Source: Archegozetes longisetosus (lineage: Eukaryota > Arthropoda > Arachnida > Sarcoptiformes > Trhypochthoniidae). Taken from it: a stretch of DNA of 64,000 nt. The translations under genes were made by a program, and so were the position numbers. Shown piece after piece: positions 48,233 to 59,286 of the stretch. Each line of letters begins with the position of its first letter. Position 1 is the first letter of the stretch. The notes beneath the pieces are model-generated. The model was not told where the DNA came from, did no database searches, and worked only from the letters and a program-made list of their open reading frames with translations. The stretch covers positions 11,612,001 through 11,676,000 of the forward strand of contig JAEMBT020000005.1 of assembly GCA_018873245.2 (NCBI GenBank), read 5' to 3'.

Positions 48233-49355
48233 TAAGCGACACTACATGGATTCAAAGATAAACGAATATTTTTGCCAATTTTATCAATCACCTAGCTCAT
48301 AGTTTTCTATAATTAAAATTCTCTTTTACTTAAATTTAATTATGGCTATACTTTATCTTTTATAGTTAATGATCAACTACTGTTTAAGGTTATTAATGTT
48401 TCCAAGTTTTTGATTAATCTTTATTTGGTGCTTCTATTAATATTTTATAGTCATATTGTAAAAGATTGATTAAATATAAGGTTTAATATCGTTACCAATT
48501 AATAGTTAAAAATCCATTCACTCTAACCATTCATTATTGATGATATTTCACAGAAAGAATAAACTCAATTGTATTGAGTATTACTACTAACTTATATTTG
48601 AAAGCTCATAAAATTCTGAAATAGTCAAATACTTTCCATGAGCTTATGTTCCGTTTATGAGACTCAAATTACAAGTCATTAAGTTGGCTAACAATGTTCT
48701 TCCAATATTTCACTGCTCCTTTATAGTTTTTATTAAAAATTAATCAATCATAAGAAAAGAATTATTTATTGAACGCAATTCATACAAAGCTTCGATAATA
48801 TTAATACATTTCGAACTCTTCGATTGGTTTCGTTTGAATTTTCCCTTCTCTTATTTGAGATATTTTTTTCTAATTACGACATTATATATATTAAACTTTT
48901 ATACGGGCTTTAGATAATAGTTTCATAACTTTAACTTTTCATATACACTGTTTAGTTTTCTATACCGTATATTTTTCAAATAAAGTTTGAGTGAAGCTAA
49001 AACTAACAAAACTGGTTAAAAGTTAAATTTATATAGTATAATTATACTTTAAATTATTGTTCTAAATTTAATTCATTTTGAAAACTAAAATACGGAAGCC
49101 ACCCGTGTATCTATGTTCGACTTGTGTAGTTCGTATTTCTAAAGACTCTGAAGAATGTGTATTTTGCGCATGTATTGAAATTAAAACAACTTCAAAGGGA
49201 TATTCAATAGATTGTACAATAATCGAACATAGACACGCTGATAGCTTCTGAACAGTTTTTACATTTTCATTAGAATTCTACTTTAGTTAAACTTGATTTG
49301 AACTTTATTCGAGTTCAGGTCAAGAGGAAAAAACTGAGGGCGTGGACATGTGGAC
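48233..49355. other. intergenic, nothing recognised
   Basis: AT-rich DNA. A short inverted similarity exists between ATCTATGTTCGA near 49110 and TCGAACATAGAC-type sequence near 49222. No gene was recognised. Confidence 0.4.
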
Positions 49356-49369
49356 ATGCAGAGAGTGGG

Positions 49370-49699
49370 ACCCAAGTCTGTTGGCGTAGTGGTCAAAACA
49401 CTGACAGAGCAACCCTTGGGGAGCGGGTTCGAATCCCGCTGTGGCGTACTGCTTCCTTCTACCCAGGTAACACTGGGCCGGGAGGGAAGAGAAGGCTCAG
49501 GGGGATCTTCGACGACCGCGGTCCCAAACCGAGGGGCGTAACTCGGTAGAGTCTGGTCTCTGAGACCACCAGACGACAGGCTCGGAGGGCTCAGGTGTGT
49601 CCTCTTAAAACTGTGATACTATCCTCGCTGCGATACCACTGAGTAAAAGCGGCGATCCCTGGCCTTAGTTGTGGGCTGTGCAGGGGGAAACAACAACAG
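49370..49699 (+). mobile_element. tRNA-derived SINE, family 2 (about 330 bp)
   Basis: The head has an A-box-like TTGGCGTAGTGGTC near 49380 and a perfect B box GGTTCGAATCC near 49428. A GC-rich body of about 250 bp follows, ending in a GAAACAACAACAG tail. An exact 14-bp direct repeat ATGCAGAGAGTGGG flanks it at 49356-49369 and 49700-49713. The long exact duplication indicates a recent retroposition. Open frames at 49298-49549 are by-products of the GC-rich body. The body differs from the SINE at 15843-16088. Confidence 0.9.
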
Positions 49700-50065
49700 A
49701 TGCAGAGAGTGGGGGATAAGTAGTCGATGAATATCTAAACTTCATTCTCAGATATGTATTCTTTCAGTAAAACATGTAAACCGGCTGCAGTTTAATATAT
49801 GGGCTGACGCCCCGAGGGAGGTGTGGGATATCATTAGAAAGTTATTGTCGAGTAGCGTTAAAGTATGAAATATCAGATGTCTGAGATCAAAGTTTAAAAA
49901 GTTATGAGAGATTAAAAAGTGAATATGTCAATAGAAGCTCATTATAAAGTCAAAGGTTTATTATAATATTAAAATACTAAAAGTAAAAGAGGATAAGCAA
50001 TCGTGAAAAAATATAAGCCAAAACCAAAACCTAGCCAAAACCTATTGGAACCAAACCAAACCAGG

Positions 50066-50085
50066 CCTAACCTAACCTAACCTAA
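50066..50085. repeat. short interstitial telomere-like repeat
   Basis: Four tandem CCTAA units (TTAGG on the other strand), the common arthropod telomere pentamer, inside the Merlin-like element. Confidence 0.6.
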
Positions 50086-50136
50086 CTTTAACAGTAGCAT
50101 TGTAAAAATGGAAAATTTTATTTTATTTACAATTTT

Positions 50137-51060
50137 TCAATTATATTCATTAGACTTATATGTTACAATTAATTTTGGATAGATAGTTTTGATGTCATTG
50201 ATCATTTGGTCAAATGGATCGATATTTTGGGAACGACATTCACAAAACCACAAGTATTCGTAGAGGTGCATTGACAAATCTTCACTATTACAGCCTCTTG
50301 ATATCAATGAATGTCTCAGCCATTTCCAACTGCCCTCAATGGTGCTTGTGTGGGTACCTGTCACGAGAACTTTGAATTTTTTGCTGTGTGTGACTGTCAA
50401 GTGTGTGTATCCGTATTTTCTCAATGGCAGATATCCCCTCCATTCATCAGTTATTATAGTTGTGCCCGGCTTTACGTGTTCCTTAATGATGGCTAAGAGA
50501 GTCTCGGCATCTCTTCGATTATTGGGACAAATCTCAAGCCTATAACCGTCATTTCTGTCTATCATTCCCACTATCCAATTGCCTCTCGATAGCGCCCTCT
50601 GTTGAACTTTCGCTTTCGAATCTTTACCTCATCGATCTCTACTATATGGCCGACTCCTCCTATCATTCCCTCAGCTTTGTATCTCTCACAATGTTATCAT
50701 ACACACTTCTCGTGAGTATAAATACCATTCAGCTACTGTCGCTCTGGAGGTTACAGTGTTAAGGGATGTCTCTTTGATGGCCTGATCATACGACATTTTG
50801 CCAGTGTAGGCGTATGTGAGGAAAGCTATCTTAATATGGCTTGATTTTACATTCTCAAACCATGTCCCCTTTGACATATATCGAGGACCACTGCCTCCAT
50901 AGGGTTTGGCACCGGTATCTCCCAAATCCGTCGTCTGTCTCAAGTGTCATATCAATGCCACATTTTATTCACTTCACTACTCTATGCCCAGGAAGTAGTC
51001 CTACACGTTTGAACCACTCTATGCATGTGTTCTTATCTTTCCTTATCTTTCAAGTGCTTT
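50137..51060 (-). pseudogene. Merlin/ISXO2-type DDE transposase, broken
   Basis: Read from 51060 downwards, fragments in different frames follow the family order. First comes an N-terminal zinc-ribbon-like part with DMTLETDDGFGRYRCQT. Next is TWFENVKSSHIKIAFLTYAY. Then the first catalytic acid lies in VEIDEVKIRKRKFNRGRY, then MIDRNDGYRLEICP and TIITDEWRGYLPL with the second acid. The last part is GTHTSTIEGSWKWLRHSL with the region of the third acid. A missing G near 50577 shifts the frame between the first and second acids, and there are other shifts and stops near 50690 and 50900. The part at 50137-50571 is one clean frame of 144 codons. Confidence 0.85.
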
Positions 51061-51195
51061 GTCGCTAAATTATAAAGATTCATAGCCTGCAACTGCAATT
51101 AGAGATACTAATGAATTATATGTAATGAATCAGAGTACATTTGAATGTACTACTAATAGCAATCAATATTACTATTGTTATTAAGAGTACATACA

Positions 51196-52145
51196 GTCAG
51201 CACGAAAACTAACTTTAGGGAAATAAAGCTTTATAACTTTTGAACAGCTCATTCAATTTTGATGCGGTTTTTTAAAATGAAAAACTCCCCCAGTTTTATA
51301 AAAATTTGTTAAAATCATAAAATCACAATCGAAGAAAAAATTATAAAGGATAAATCGAGTTCACATGAAATTTTAAATTCGGGTACAAAATAAATTTAAT
51401 ATAAACATAATTTATTGTTGAACTGATGTTCAGAATTTATTCTTGTTTTGATCTTTGAATAAATTTGGAAACAAATCATTCAATTAATTAAAATTAATAT
51501 TTATTTAATTATTGATTATTAATTGAAATGCCTTTCACTATTAAAGAGAGAGAATTAAAATTTCAAAAATTTATAAAATTGAGGGCACAGGGACGAAAGA
51601 GATCGGTAATTATGAGAGAAGTTGGTAAGTATTGACAGTAAATTATGAATATTTTATTAATATTCTTTTAGGCATTAGTGAACCAACTTTTATCGAATGG
51701 AGTCGTATCGATGACGAGGAAGAACAGTTTTTCTTTCGTTGCCGATCTCTTTCGTCCCTGTGCCTTCAATTTTATAAATTTTTGAAATTTTAATTCTCTC
51801 TAATAGTGAAAGGCATTTCAATTAATAATCAATAGTTAAATAAATATTAATTTCAATTAATTGACTGATTTGTTTCCAAATTTATTCAAAGATCAAAACA
51901 AGAATAAATTCTGAACATCAGTTCAACAATAAATTATGTTTACATTAAATTTATTTTGTATCCGAATTTAAAATTTCATGTGAACTCGATTTATTCTTTA
52001 TAATTTTTCTTCAATTGTGATTTTATGATTTTAACAAATTTTTTAAAACCGGAAAAGTTTGTTATTTAAAAAACTGCATCAAAATTGAATGAGTGGTTCA
52101 AAAGTTATAAAGCTTTGTATCCCTTAAGTTAGTTTTCGTGCTGAC
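51196..52145. repeat. foldback element with about 405-bp arms
   Basis: The ends read GTCAGCACGAAAACTAACTT in inverted orientation. Left arm 51196-51606 and right arm 51742-52145 are near-perfect inverse copies; the loop is 135 bp. High arm identity suggests recent origin or gene conversion. The arm and loop together contain the first exon and intron of a transposase-like gene. Confidence 0.88.
51528..51793 (+). pseudogene. transposase-like N-terminus with helix-turn-helix, cut by the fold
   Basis: The ATG at 51528 opens MPFTIKERELKFQKFIKLRA, then RKRSVIMREVG. A 47-nt GT-AG intron (51625-51671) lies in the loop. Exon 2 continues ISEPTFIEWSRIDDEEEQFF. The pattern of a helix-turn-helix that ends in EW is typical of DNA-binding domains of many DNA transposases. 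The frame then runs into the inverted copy of its own start and stops. The family could not be assigned. Confidence 0.45.
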
Positions 52146-52465
52146 TTAAGTTATCTAATATTCCTAACAGCCCTAAGAGCGACCACTAGGCTTACGGAGA
52201 CGCGTTATTGGCTCCTGCTCTGATATTCATACTTTAACTTCTTGAATATGTAGCTCAAACTCATAAAAATTTTTTCTGACAGTTTGAAAAAAATTAATTT
52301 TTCTATAAATGCTACCATGGAAACATTCATACTTATACCATCATAAATTTTTAACCTTTTACCTCAGACATCTCATACATCATATCTCAACACTACTCGA
52401 CAATAGCTTTCCAATGATACCCCACTCCTCCTTGGGAGCGTCAGCTCATATACTAAACTTCTGCT

Positions 52466-53134
52466 TCAGGAACTATCTGGAAACATATTTTGGTATAAAC
52501 GGGGACCCACTCTACAAAAATAAAAAAAAACTTAAAAATATATTTTATTTATTATTTGCAGTGAATTCAGGTCTTCGGATAAGCTCCAGACGAGACCAAA
52601 TCAAATCAAACTACGGTTTGAACAGACTCGACTCGATTTGTGTGGAGCACTACTTATTGATTCAAGTTATAAATTTCCTAATTCATTATTCAAGGATCAA
52701 TAACGTGTTGACAAGCCCATACCATCATCGGATACACCTTTTGAATGGCATCAGTGTTTGGTAGAAGAGCTGTACCCTCTTTGAAGAGCATTGTATTTGG
52801 AAATTAAGATAATCATTTCTTTTATATATTATATAGTTAATCAGTATCTGAGCCATTTATTACATTATTTATTTTCTCAAGTAATCAACGAAGTTCAAAA
52901 TGAAGCAGTAAATTCTCTACAATAATTTCTAAAAAGAATGTAATTGCAGTTCTTTCTATTTTATTTTATTAATTCAGGATCAACACCAGTTTTCTATAAA
53001 TTTTTTTATGTAATACTATTCTGATTCCGTAATAAGAAATGAAATATGATTATACTCTGGGTAAAATTTATTATATTTACAAGTCTTTCTGCTTGATACC
53101 AAGACAAAAATTAGACAATTTATTTATTTGAAAA
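52466..53134. other. downstream region of the receptor gene
   Basis: AT-rich DNA between the Merlin-like element and the receptor stop codon. The open frame at 52309-52764 starts inside the element's terminal repeat and is not a gene. Confidence 0.4.
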
Positions 53135-54520
53135 TTAAATTTGACTGTCTTCCTTCAGTTTCAAAACAAGAAAATAATTGACAACTACTATTGTAACATA
53201 TTGATAGAACATGTAATTGTTGAACGGAAACAGATCCACACAATAAAATGCAATTGAATTTCCTGATAATTTCTCGATAAATGAATAAATCTTAAATTTA
53301 TAATAGAATCTTAAATTCTTTTCAACAATAACAGGATACAACAGCTTTACCGATTTGTGAGCAGTTGCTGTGAAATTAGAGGCTGTTAAATTCAAAGCAA
53401 ATATAACGAAAAAAATCTGAACTCCGACAGAGAGATACACCACGCGCAGAAATATATTGACATCCTGTTGAAATCCTAAGTAAAACAATATATTTATAGC
53501 AGGAGTACAACCGAAGTAACTTAGGCCAAAACCCCATTTGAAAAGCTGATTGAACTTGCCAACTAATTCAGTGTTAATCTGATGTTTCTCTACAGCCCTG
53601 ATTAATGAACTTGAATTTCGATGATTAAGACTTTGAGCGATTTCATCGTTAATTTGTCTGAACTGATACTTCAGATAAGAAGACGATATGTAGAATAAGA
53701 CAAAATTAGCCCAACCAAGAGCTGTGGCATGAAATATCCAAATAGCTATCTGTATATTGCATATAATCAGGGCTACTATTGAATGATCAAGTTCGTGGTC
53801 CAAATAAACCACAACTGAAGAAATAAAAACAGTCAGTACTGGGATTATTGCACAGCCAATAAGAGTAGGCTTCAAAAAGTATTTTGCAACGAACTTTGCC
53901 TTTAAGCAGAATTTCGAGTAATATTTGTCGTCCAAATTAACATCGAGCTGATTGGTTTTGATTTGGTGCAGAAATTTCACAGGTTCCAATGCAGAATTTT
54001 CTTCGAGTATGATGTAAGTCAGCCTCAAGGCAGCGATTGCGAACCCAAAACAGCCAAACATTGCGAATAAAAATTGTGATTTACCCCAGATATAGAATGA
54101 ATCTCCAAAGAGTATCAAGATCCATGGCTCGTTGATTACTGCCAACAGAATAAATCTGAAAATCATAAACCAGTCCAACATATGGATAGCATATACGATA
54201 CATCTTCTCCTTCTAGATCGGACTCCATTTGTATAATCAGCAAAATTGCGAGACACTAAAACAAGATATTTGGTCATAAATTTCTCAAGTATTGTGAATC
54301 CAATGTGTTTATATATATCGTTAAAAAGATAATTATTGAGCCTTCGTTTGACTCTAGTTTTAAATCCGTTTGACACATTTGATCTTGGTTCAGGTACATT
54401 ATTTGTTTTATGAGCCTGTTGTCTAACAATCGTTTTAGGTTTTCTTACAGAGATTGAGTTTTCAAACGTTTCTCGTGATGTAGAGGATTCTTTTTGATCC
54501 TCTCGATGTGATCTCTTCAT
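53135..54520 (-). CDS. gustatory-receptor-family seven-helix membrane protein
   Basis: Arthropod gustatory receptors are ligand-gated cation channels with seven membrane helices and an intracellular N-terminus. This gene is one uninterrupted exon of 461 residues. A basic N-terminal region of about 105 residues (ending RSRRRRC) precedes hydrophobic segments at roughly 108-130, 148-172, 217-240, 247-282, 328-350, 355-382 and 436-454. The last loop and helix, SIAFYCVDLFPFNNYMF followed by YVTIVVVNYFLVL, have the shape of the family's most conserved region just before the C-terminus. There is no signal peptide. No ligand can be inferred. Intron-poor receptor genes in large tandem families are known from mites. 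No neighbour receptor lies in this window. Confidence 0.8.
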   Translation of the reverse strand: MKRSHREDQKESSTSRETFENSISVRKPKTIVRQQAHKTNNVPEPRSNVSNGFKTRVKRRLNNYLFNDIYKHIGFTILEKFMTKYLVLVSRNFADYTNGVRSRRRRCIVYAIHMLDWFMIFRFILLAVINEPWILILFGDSFYIWGKSQFLFAMFGCFGFAIAALRLTYIILEENSALEPVKFLHQIKTNQLDVNLDDKYYSKFCLKAKFVAKYFLKPTLIGCAIIPVLTVFISSVVVYLDHELDHSIVALIICNIQIAIWIFHATALGWANFVLFYISSSYLKYQFRQINDEIAQSLNHRNSSSLIRAVEKHQINTELVGKFNQLFKWGFGLSYFGCTPAINILFYLGFQQDVNIFLRVVYLSVGVQIFFVIFALNLTASNFTATAHKSVKLLYPVIVEKNLRFYYKFKIYSFIEKLSGNSIAFYCVDLFPFNNYMFYQYVTIVVVNYFLVLKLKEDSQI

Positions 54521-55679
54521 TGTTTCAAATAATTATTATGTTTCGATCACAAATAGAACAATAGTTAGATTCATACTCATAAAAATAAGAATATTTGAAG
54601 GCATCTAATGCTGTTTGGCATAAAATTTATAGAACTGCATAAATAAAATGAATAAATGGAAGATTTGCATGATGGTCGTATCATTAATTATTAGGTATGA
54701 TTAATATAATCTTATTCTGAGATTGATTAATGATTTTTCACCTCGTTTTAAGCTCAAGGACTCTGCGTATATATCATTGAATAGATAATTATTGATTCTC
54801 TTTTAGCATATTCTTTATTCATTTCGGTTGATAGTATTTTGAGTTTTACTTCCAGTGATTATTTTTATTTAACTTAAAACTTTTAGACAATTTCATGTTT
54901 CGGATATTGATATTTATCCTACTCGGTTTTCTTGAATTGATTTCCATCTTTTATCAATTTTTTATCCATTATAAATAACATTAAACTTAAATCCTTATCA
55001 GCAATAACTGAGAAACTGTATAATAAAATAATGAATCATCTGCAAATCTAACGGGTCATTAATCATGAGGCTTCGTTAAATTAATGACAGTGATTTTGAT
55101 TTATTCTAGAATTGATTAATGATTTTATACTTCACTTTAGACTTGAAGCATCTAAAGTTCAAGGTTTAAATGATTGACAATTTTGTAAAATACGATAATA
55201 TAAAACTAATTTTAAGATCTTCAATGTTCGATATTTTGATATGCTTTTATTTATTCTGTATTTAGACTTACTAGTTAGTTTTTTAAATTTTAAAGTTTTA
55301 TTCAGATATTTTTGTATAAACAATAAGCGATTCTCAGTTCAAACGTACCTAGTTTTTATATACAATGTTTAGTTTTTCTATACTGCAAAGAAGAAGGGGA
55401 ACTTTGGCTTGTAACTGGGTGGGGCGATTTGAGGTCACTAATCTTGCGAACGAGATGAGACTTATACTGTATTGAAGGGGAAGACTTAAATTTATTTCTT
55501 GAGCAAAGATCGGGAGGGGATTCTAACTCTGACTCACCGAATTGGACAAACAAAGTTAGCTCACTCTTTCTATAAATTCAAATTGCAGTTATAGTGTTCT
55601 TGACCGATCACTGTTAAAAATCATATAGTAAATGTTAATGAACAATATAACTACATATAAATATTTTGTATACATACTG
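54521..55679. other. upstream region of the receptor gene, nothing recognised
   Basis: AT-rich DNA. No exon or repeat pair was recognised. The minus-strand open frame at 55356-55553 has no recognisable content. Confidence 0.4.
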
Positions 55680-57284
55680 GTGAATCCGGGCTAATGGGTC
55701 TAAAGGGGTTCCTTACCCTTCACCCCCAAGTGTGATATATCATTGGATTCAGTTCGTCAAGCTGAGCATTTTGATACCATACTTGACCACTTCTGATCCG
55801 AACCTGGCCACTTCTGGACAACTCCAGACCGGAGTGCCTGACCCCGCCAAGTGATATATCATTGGTCTCAGAACATCGAACTGAGCATTTTGATACTTTA
55901 CTTGATCAATTATCACAAGTAGTTCTCGAGATATCGATCATTGTTTGATTTAGTACAGCCTGACCACATCTCTTTCGTCAATTCCTTGATCTTTTCAATA
56001 AAAACTGAATAGAACCTGGCCATTCCGGAACATCAAATTTGCCATTTTAAAGTAAACATTACTTTCTATCATATTTAGTATCATTTTTAGCTGCCTTGAT
56101 TAAATTTTCGTTATTTAGTACAAAATTTTTAAATTCACAGCAATTCATTGAAAAATTAATTTTAGTACATATTTCAGCTTTAATTGTGTCCATATTTATT
56201 CGACCTCGGTCATCTTTCCAAACCTTTTTCATTGTGCTGAACACGCTTTCTATGAAATCATTTGCTATTAGGATTGCGTAAACAGTTTTAATAACTTTTG
56301 TTAAATTTGGTAAATCTAGAGCTGATAATATTTTGCACCACTTATTAACAGAATTTAGAGCTTTATCTTCAGAGTTAAACATCATTAAAAATTGATTGAA
56401 TAAACCGATTTCATCGTACGTCTTGTCGCGATTCACTTTCATATTCAATACATTCAAGATTTGATTGATATTTTCATAATCAAGTTTGTCGTCCAAATTA
56501 AAGACTTTAAAATGTTTGAAAATAGATGATTCAAAATTAAAATGCTTTTCTAAATAATCTTAAGCCCTGTCATAGCATTCCTATGCTTAACATTCAAAAG
56601 TTTCACGTTCAGAAACGGATATACTCTCGAGGTAATCATTAGTATTAGAGCCAAAAACCTTTTGTTTACGTCTATTTGTCAATTGTATTTTCAACTTCAT
56701 CATTATGTCATATAAATTGCTTGAATTGACTTTATTGCTCTGCAAAAGTTCTAAATTCTGGTGAAATATTTTCATTAGATGTTTAGTAAATTCTAAATAA
56801 AGATCAGAACTATTCAATCTATTCATTTTTACGCCCCAAACAAATTCAACTATAACTTTATGACAATTATCCGTATCAATTCCTATCAAATATTTTTTAA
56901 TTTCTTTAGAATTTTTAAACAAACGCTTTATTGCTAGAAAAAGTGAAAGCCAACGATTAGGGACATGTTTTAGTATTTTCCGGAATTCTGTTCCACTGAA
57001 CTCGTAGCAAGACTTGAGAGATTCGATACGCTTTGCAGAACTTGAAAAACGTGCAAATATTTTGATGATTAGATTTTCCACATCTAAGTCCAGTTTCATC
57101 AAGGAATATTTGGCCGTATTATGAATTAAATGACAATTACAATTCGCTTTAACTATAAAATTACTTTCTGACTTGAGTTTTTATAGACTGAATGATAATT
57201 ACCATAATTTATATTTGCATTGTCAACACTGTAAGCAATTACTTGATTTTGATTCAACTCATTATTGGCTAAAGATTTCTTTAA

Positions 57285-59286
57285 CCCTTCCAGGTCCGAA
57301 ATATTTTACATACATGAATGACCAAGATGGGACAATTTGTCCACCAATCTAAATCTTAATTAATTTTAATTTTAATGTGATTTTAGTTACAATTCTTTCT
57401 TAGATTTGAAGAAATATGAAAATCAGATAAATTATTCATATCATTTACAATGGTTACATAATATTATTGTCTGCTTTTCTGAATGATTCAAACATGCATA
57501 TTTATTACACTTTTCACACTTTCTTCTTGAACTTCTTTTTGTTCCAGAAGAGCATATATGACATCTTCCTTTCCCTTGACTTTCAGACGGTTGAGAAGAA
57601 GATTTCTCTTCTAAAGACACTATTTTTGACATGTCAGTTATAACACTTGAAGGAATTCCTACCAAATTAAGGCTACGACGCTTAACATATGGTGTAACTA
57701 ATTCAATTGCTAAGCTTTTCAGAAACAATGATCTTTTATTAGGACTATCCTTCACCCACTCAGGATTTTTCGTTATCCAAATAACGAATGCATTGAGAGC
57801 AGCAATGTCAATAAAGTTTTCAAAAAGTGCTAAAGTCCATCTTCTCGTTGCTCGTCTGCATGTATGATCCTTTACCATCATATCCAATGTATCAACTGAT
57901 CCCTTCGTGTCATTGTAGGCTAATATCATTTGAGGTTTGTATTGAAAATTCGCTCCAGCAATTTCATTGTTGCTATGCTCTGTAGATAGCAAAATTACTG
58001 CTTTTGACTTCTTCGGCACATAAGAAACAAGTGTCATGTTGTCAGAGAAGACAAATTTTGATGAAAAAACTTCTTTTTGTTTAGAAGGCAGCATAATTGA
58101 AGGAATTTCTCTTCTATTTTTCCTCATTGTTCCCAATAAAGTAAGATTTCTCTTGAGTAATTCTTGAGCTAAATCAGCTCCAGTAAAGAAATTATCCGTT
58201 GTTATACCCCGACCAGAAGGTAAACTTTCAGATAAATCCAAAACAACTCTCTTTCCTTGATTTCTCTCTGCAGTTTCTCCTTTTCCAGTGTAGACTTGAA
58301 AATTCAATGCATAATGTGTTTCGACATCACACATCATCCAAATTTTAATTCCATATTTATCAGGTTTATTGCCCATATAAACTCTGAATGGCACTCTTCC
58401 TCTGAATCCCATCAATTGTTCATCAATTGTGACATGAAAGCCAGGACAATAACATTTCTTACAATTGCTCACAAATAAATTATTCACATATCGGATAGCA
58501 GCAAGTTTATCATTTTCTCTCCTCACAAGTCTTGTTTGTGCATCATCAAATCTTATAAAACGAAGTATTTGTTTGAAACGATTTCTAGACATTGTACCAG
58601 CAAATATTGGAATGTGAAATGGTGAATTAGCTTCCCATAGATGATTTACAGGCTGAGATTGAACTTGCATTACACCACCAGCAATCAATAATCCAAAAAA
58701 TGCATTGATCTCAATATGATCAATCTCATTCCAGCTATCACCAAAAACACTTTTTCTTTTGTAATTAGTTTTTCTAATGATTATTTCAATAATCTCATCA
58801 CTAATGAAAAGATGAAATGTTTCATTTATATCTTTCACATCTTTGCTATTGACAGTTAGTCCTTTATCTTGCTTCACTATGTTGCAACTTTTCCTTCTCT
58901 TGTCTTTTGGTGGGTTCTCATTCCAAATTCTCCCATCCTTTGCAACAAATGTTTCGCCAGTTTCATTGTCACTATCACTTGATAAAGTATCATTCTCTTC
59001 ATCACAGACTTCATCTTCACCTTCTTCTAATCCTTCAAACTCACTTAGATCACTTTCGCAATCACTATTGTCACTCATTTTGATTGTTAAGATTACACTC
59101 AGTGAGTGAAATCGCTTGCAAATCATTTTCATGATTTGTTTATTTTTAAAAAGATATTGAATTACAGCAAAGACTATTCAACAAATAATGTCAAAAAGTT
59201 TTGTGTGAATTAATGAACGTGTTTGTGATTTAAGATAATTTAAGTAAGCTTGGTGGACAATTTGTCCCATCTTGGACCTGGAAGGG
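57285..59286. mobile_element. piggyBac transposon, complete (2002 bp)
   Basis: Both ends are the 13-bp inverted repeat CCCTTCCAGGTCC, flanked by TTAA at 57281-57284 and 59287-59290. A subterminal repeat AAGATGGGACAATTTGTCC lies directly next to the terminal repeat on the promoter side, but 26 nt away on the other side. This asymmetry is known from the cabbage-looper piggyBac. The element carries one intact transposase frame. All parts needed for autonomy seem present. Confidence 0.96.
57441..59132 (-). CDS. piggyBac transposase, intact
   Basis: A DDD transposase that cuts and pastes its element at TTAA sites in the nucleus. The frame is 563 codons without a break; translation may begin at the second methionine (MSDNSDCESD, residue 19), which opens an acidic N-terminus usual for the family. 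The catalytic aspartates fit VTIDEQLMGF (Asp237), TTDNFFTG (Asp313) and KGSVDTLDMM (Asp414). The core has NKPDKYGIKIW. The C-terminal cysteine-rich finger runs from CHICSSGTK through CEKCNKYACLNH to CNHC. Length and domain order are normal. It lies wholly inside the hAT element and reads in the same direction as the dead hAT gene. Confidence 0.95.
   Translation of the reverse strand: MKMICKRFHSLSVILTIKMSDNSDCESDLSEFEGLEEGEDEVCDEENDTLSSDSDNETGETFVAKDGRIWNENPPKDKRRKSCNIVKQDKGLTVNSKDVKDINETFHLFISDEIIEIIIRKTNYKRKSVFGDSWNEIDHIEINAFFGLLIAGGVMQVQSQPVNHLWEANSPFHIPIFAGTMSRNRFKQILRFIRFDDAQTRLVRRENDKLAAIRYVNNLFVSNCKKCYCPGFHVTIDEQLMGFRGRVPFRVYMGNKPDKYGIKIWMMCDVETHYALNFQVYTGKGETAERNQGKRVVLDLSESLPSGRGITTDNFFTGADLAQELLKRNLTLLGTMRKNRREIPSIMLPSKQKEVFSSKFVFSDNMTLVSYVPKKSKAVILLSTEHSNNEIAGANFQYKPQMILAYNDTKGSVDTLDMMVKDHTCRRATRRWTLALFENFIDIAALNAFVIWITKNPEWVKDSPNKRSLFLKSLAIELVTPYVKRRSLNLVGIPSSVITDMSKIVSLEEKSSSQPSESQGKGRCHICSSGTKRSSRRKCEKCNKYACLNHSEKQTIILCNHCK

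Larger units (their letters stand above)
49787..52465. mobile_element. Merlin-like DNA transposon with a foldback element inside
   Basis: About 120 bp at 49787-49905 (ATATGGGCTGACGCCCCGAG and onwards, including TTATTGTCGAGTAG) recur inverted at about 52340-52465. Between them lies a broken ISXO2-type transposase gene, the hallmark of Merlin elements in animals. A 950-bp foldback element (51196-52145) interrupts it, so the original was about 1.7 kb. The outer ends were placed by eye and may be off by some tens of bases. Confidence 0.7.

Noticed and set aside
49370..49445. tRNA gene
   Set aside because: It has A- and B-box-like parts, but no clean acceptor stem closes and it continues into a SINE body flanked by a 14-bp duplication.
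49298..49549. protein-coding gene
   Set aside because: Two overlapping open frames come from the GC-rich SINE body and have no family resemblance.
50137..51060. bacterial insertion sequence or contamination
   Set aside because: ISXO2-type transposases occur in animal Merlin elements. The gene is decayed, lies within terminal repeats in AT-rich arthropod DNA, and hosts another eukaryotic element.
52309..52764. protein-coding gene
   Set aside because: The 151-codon frame begins in the terminal repeat of the Merlin-like element and has no recognisable domain.
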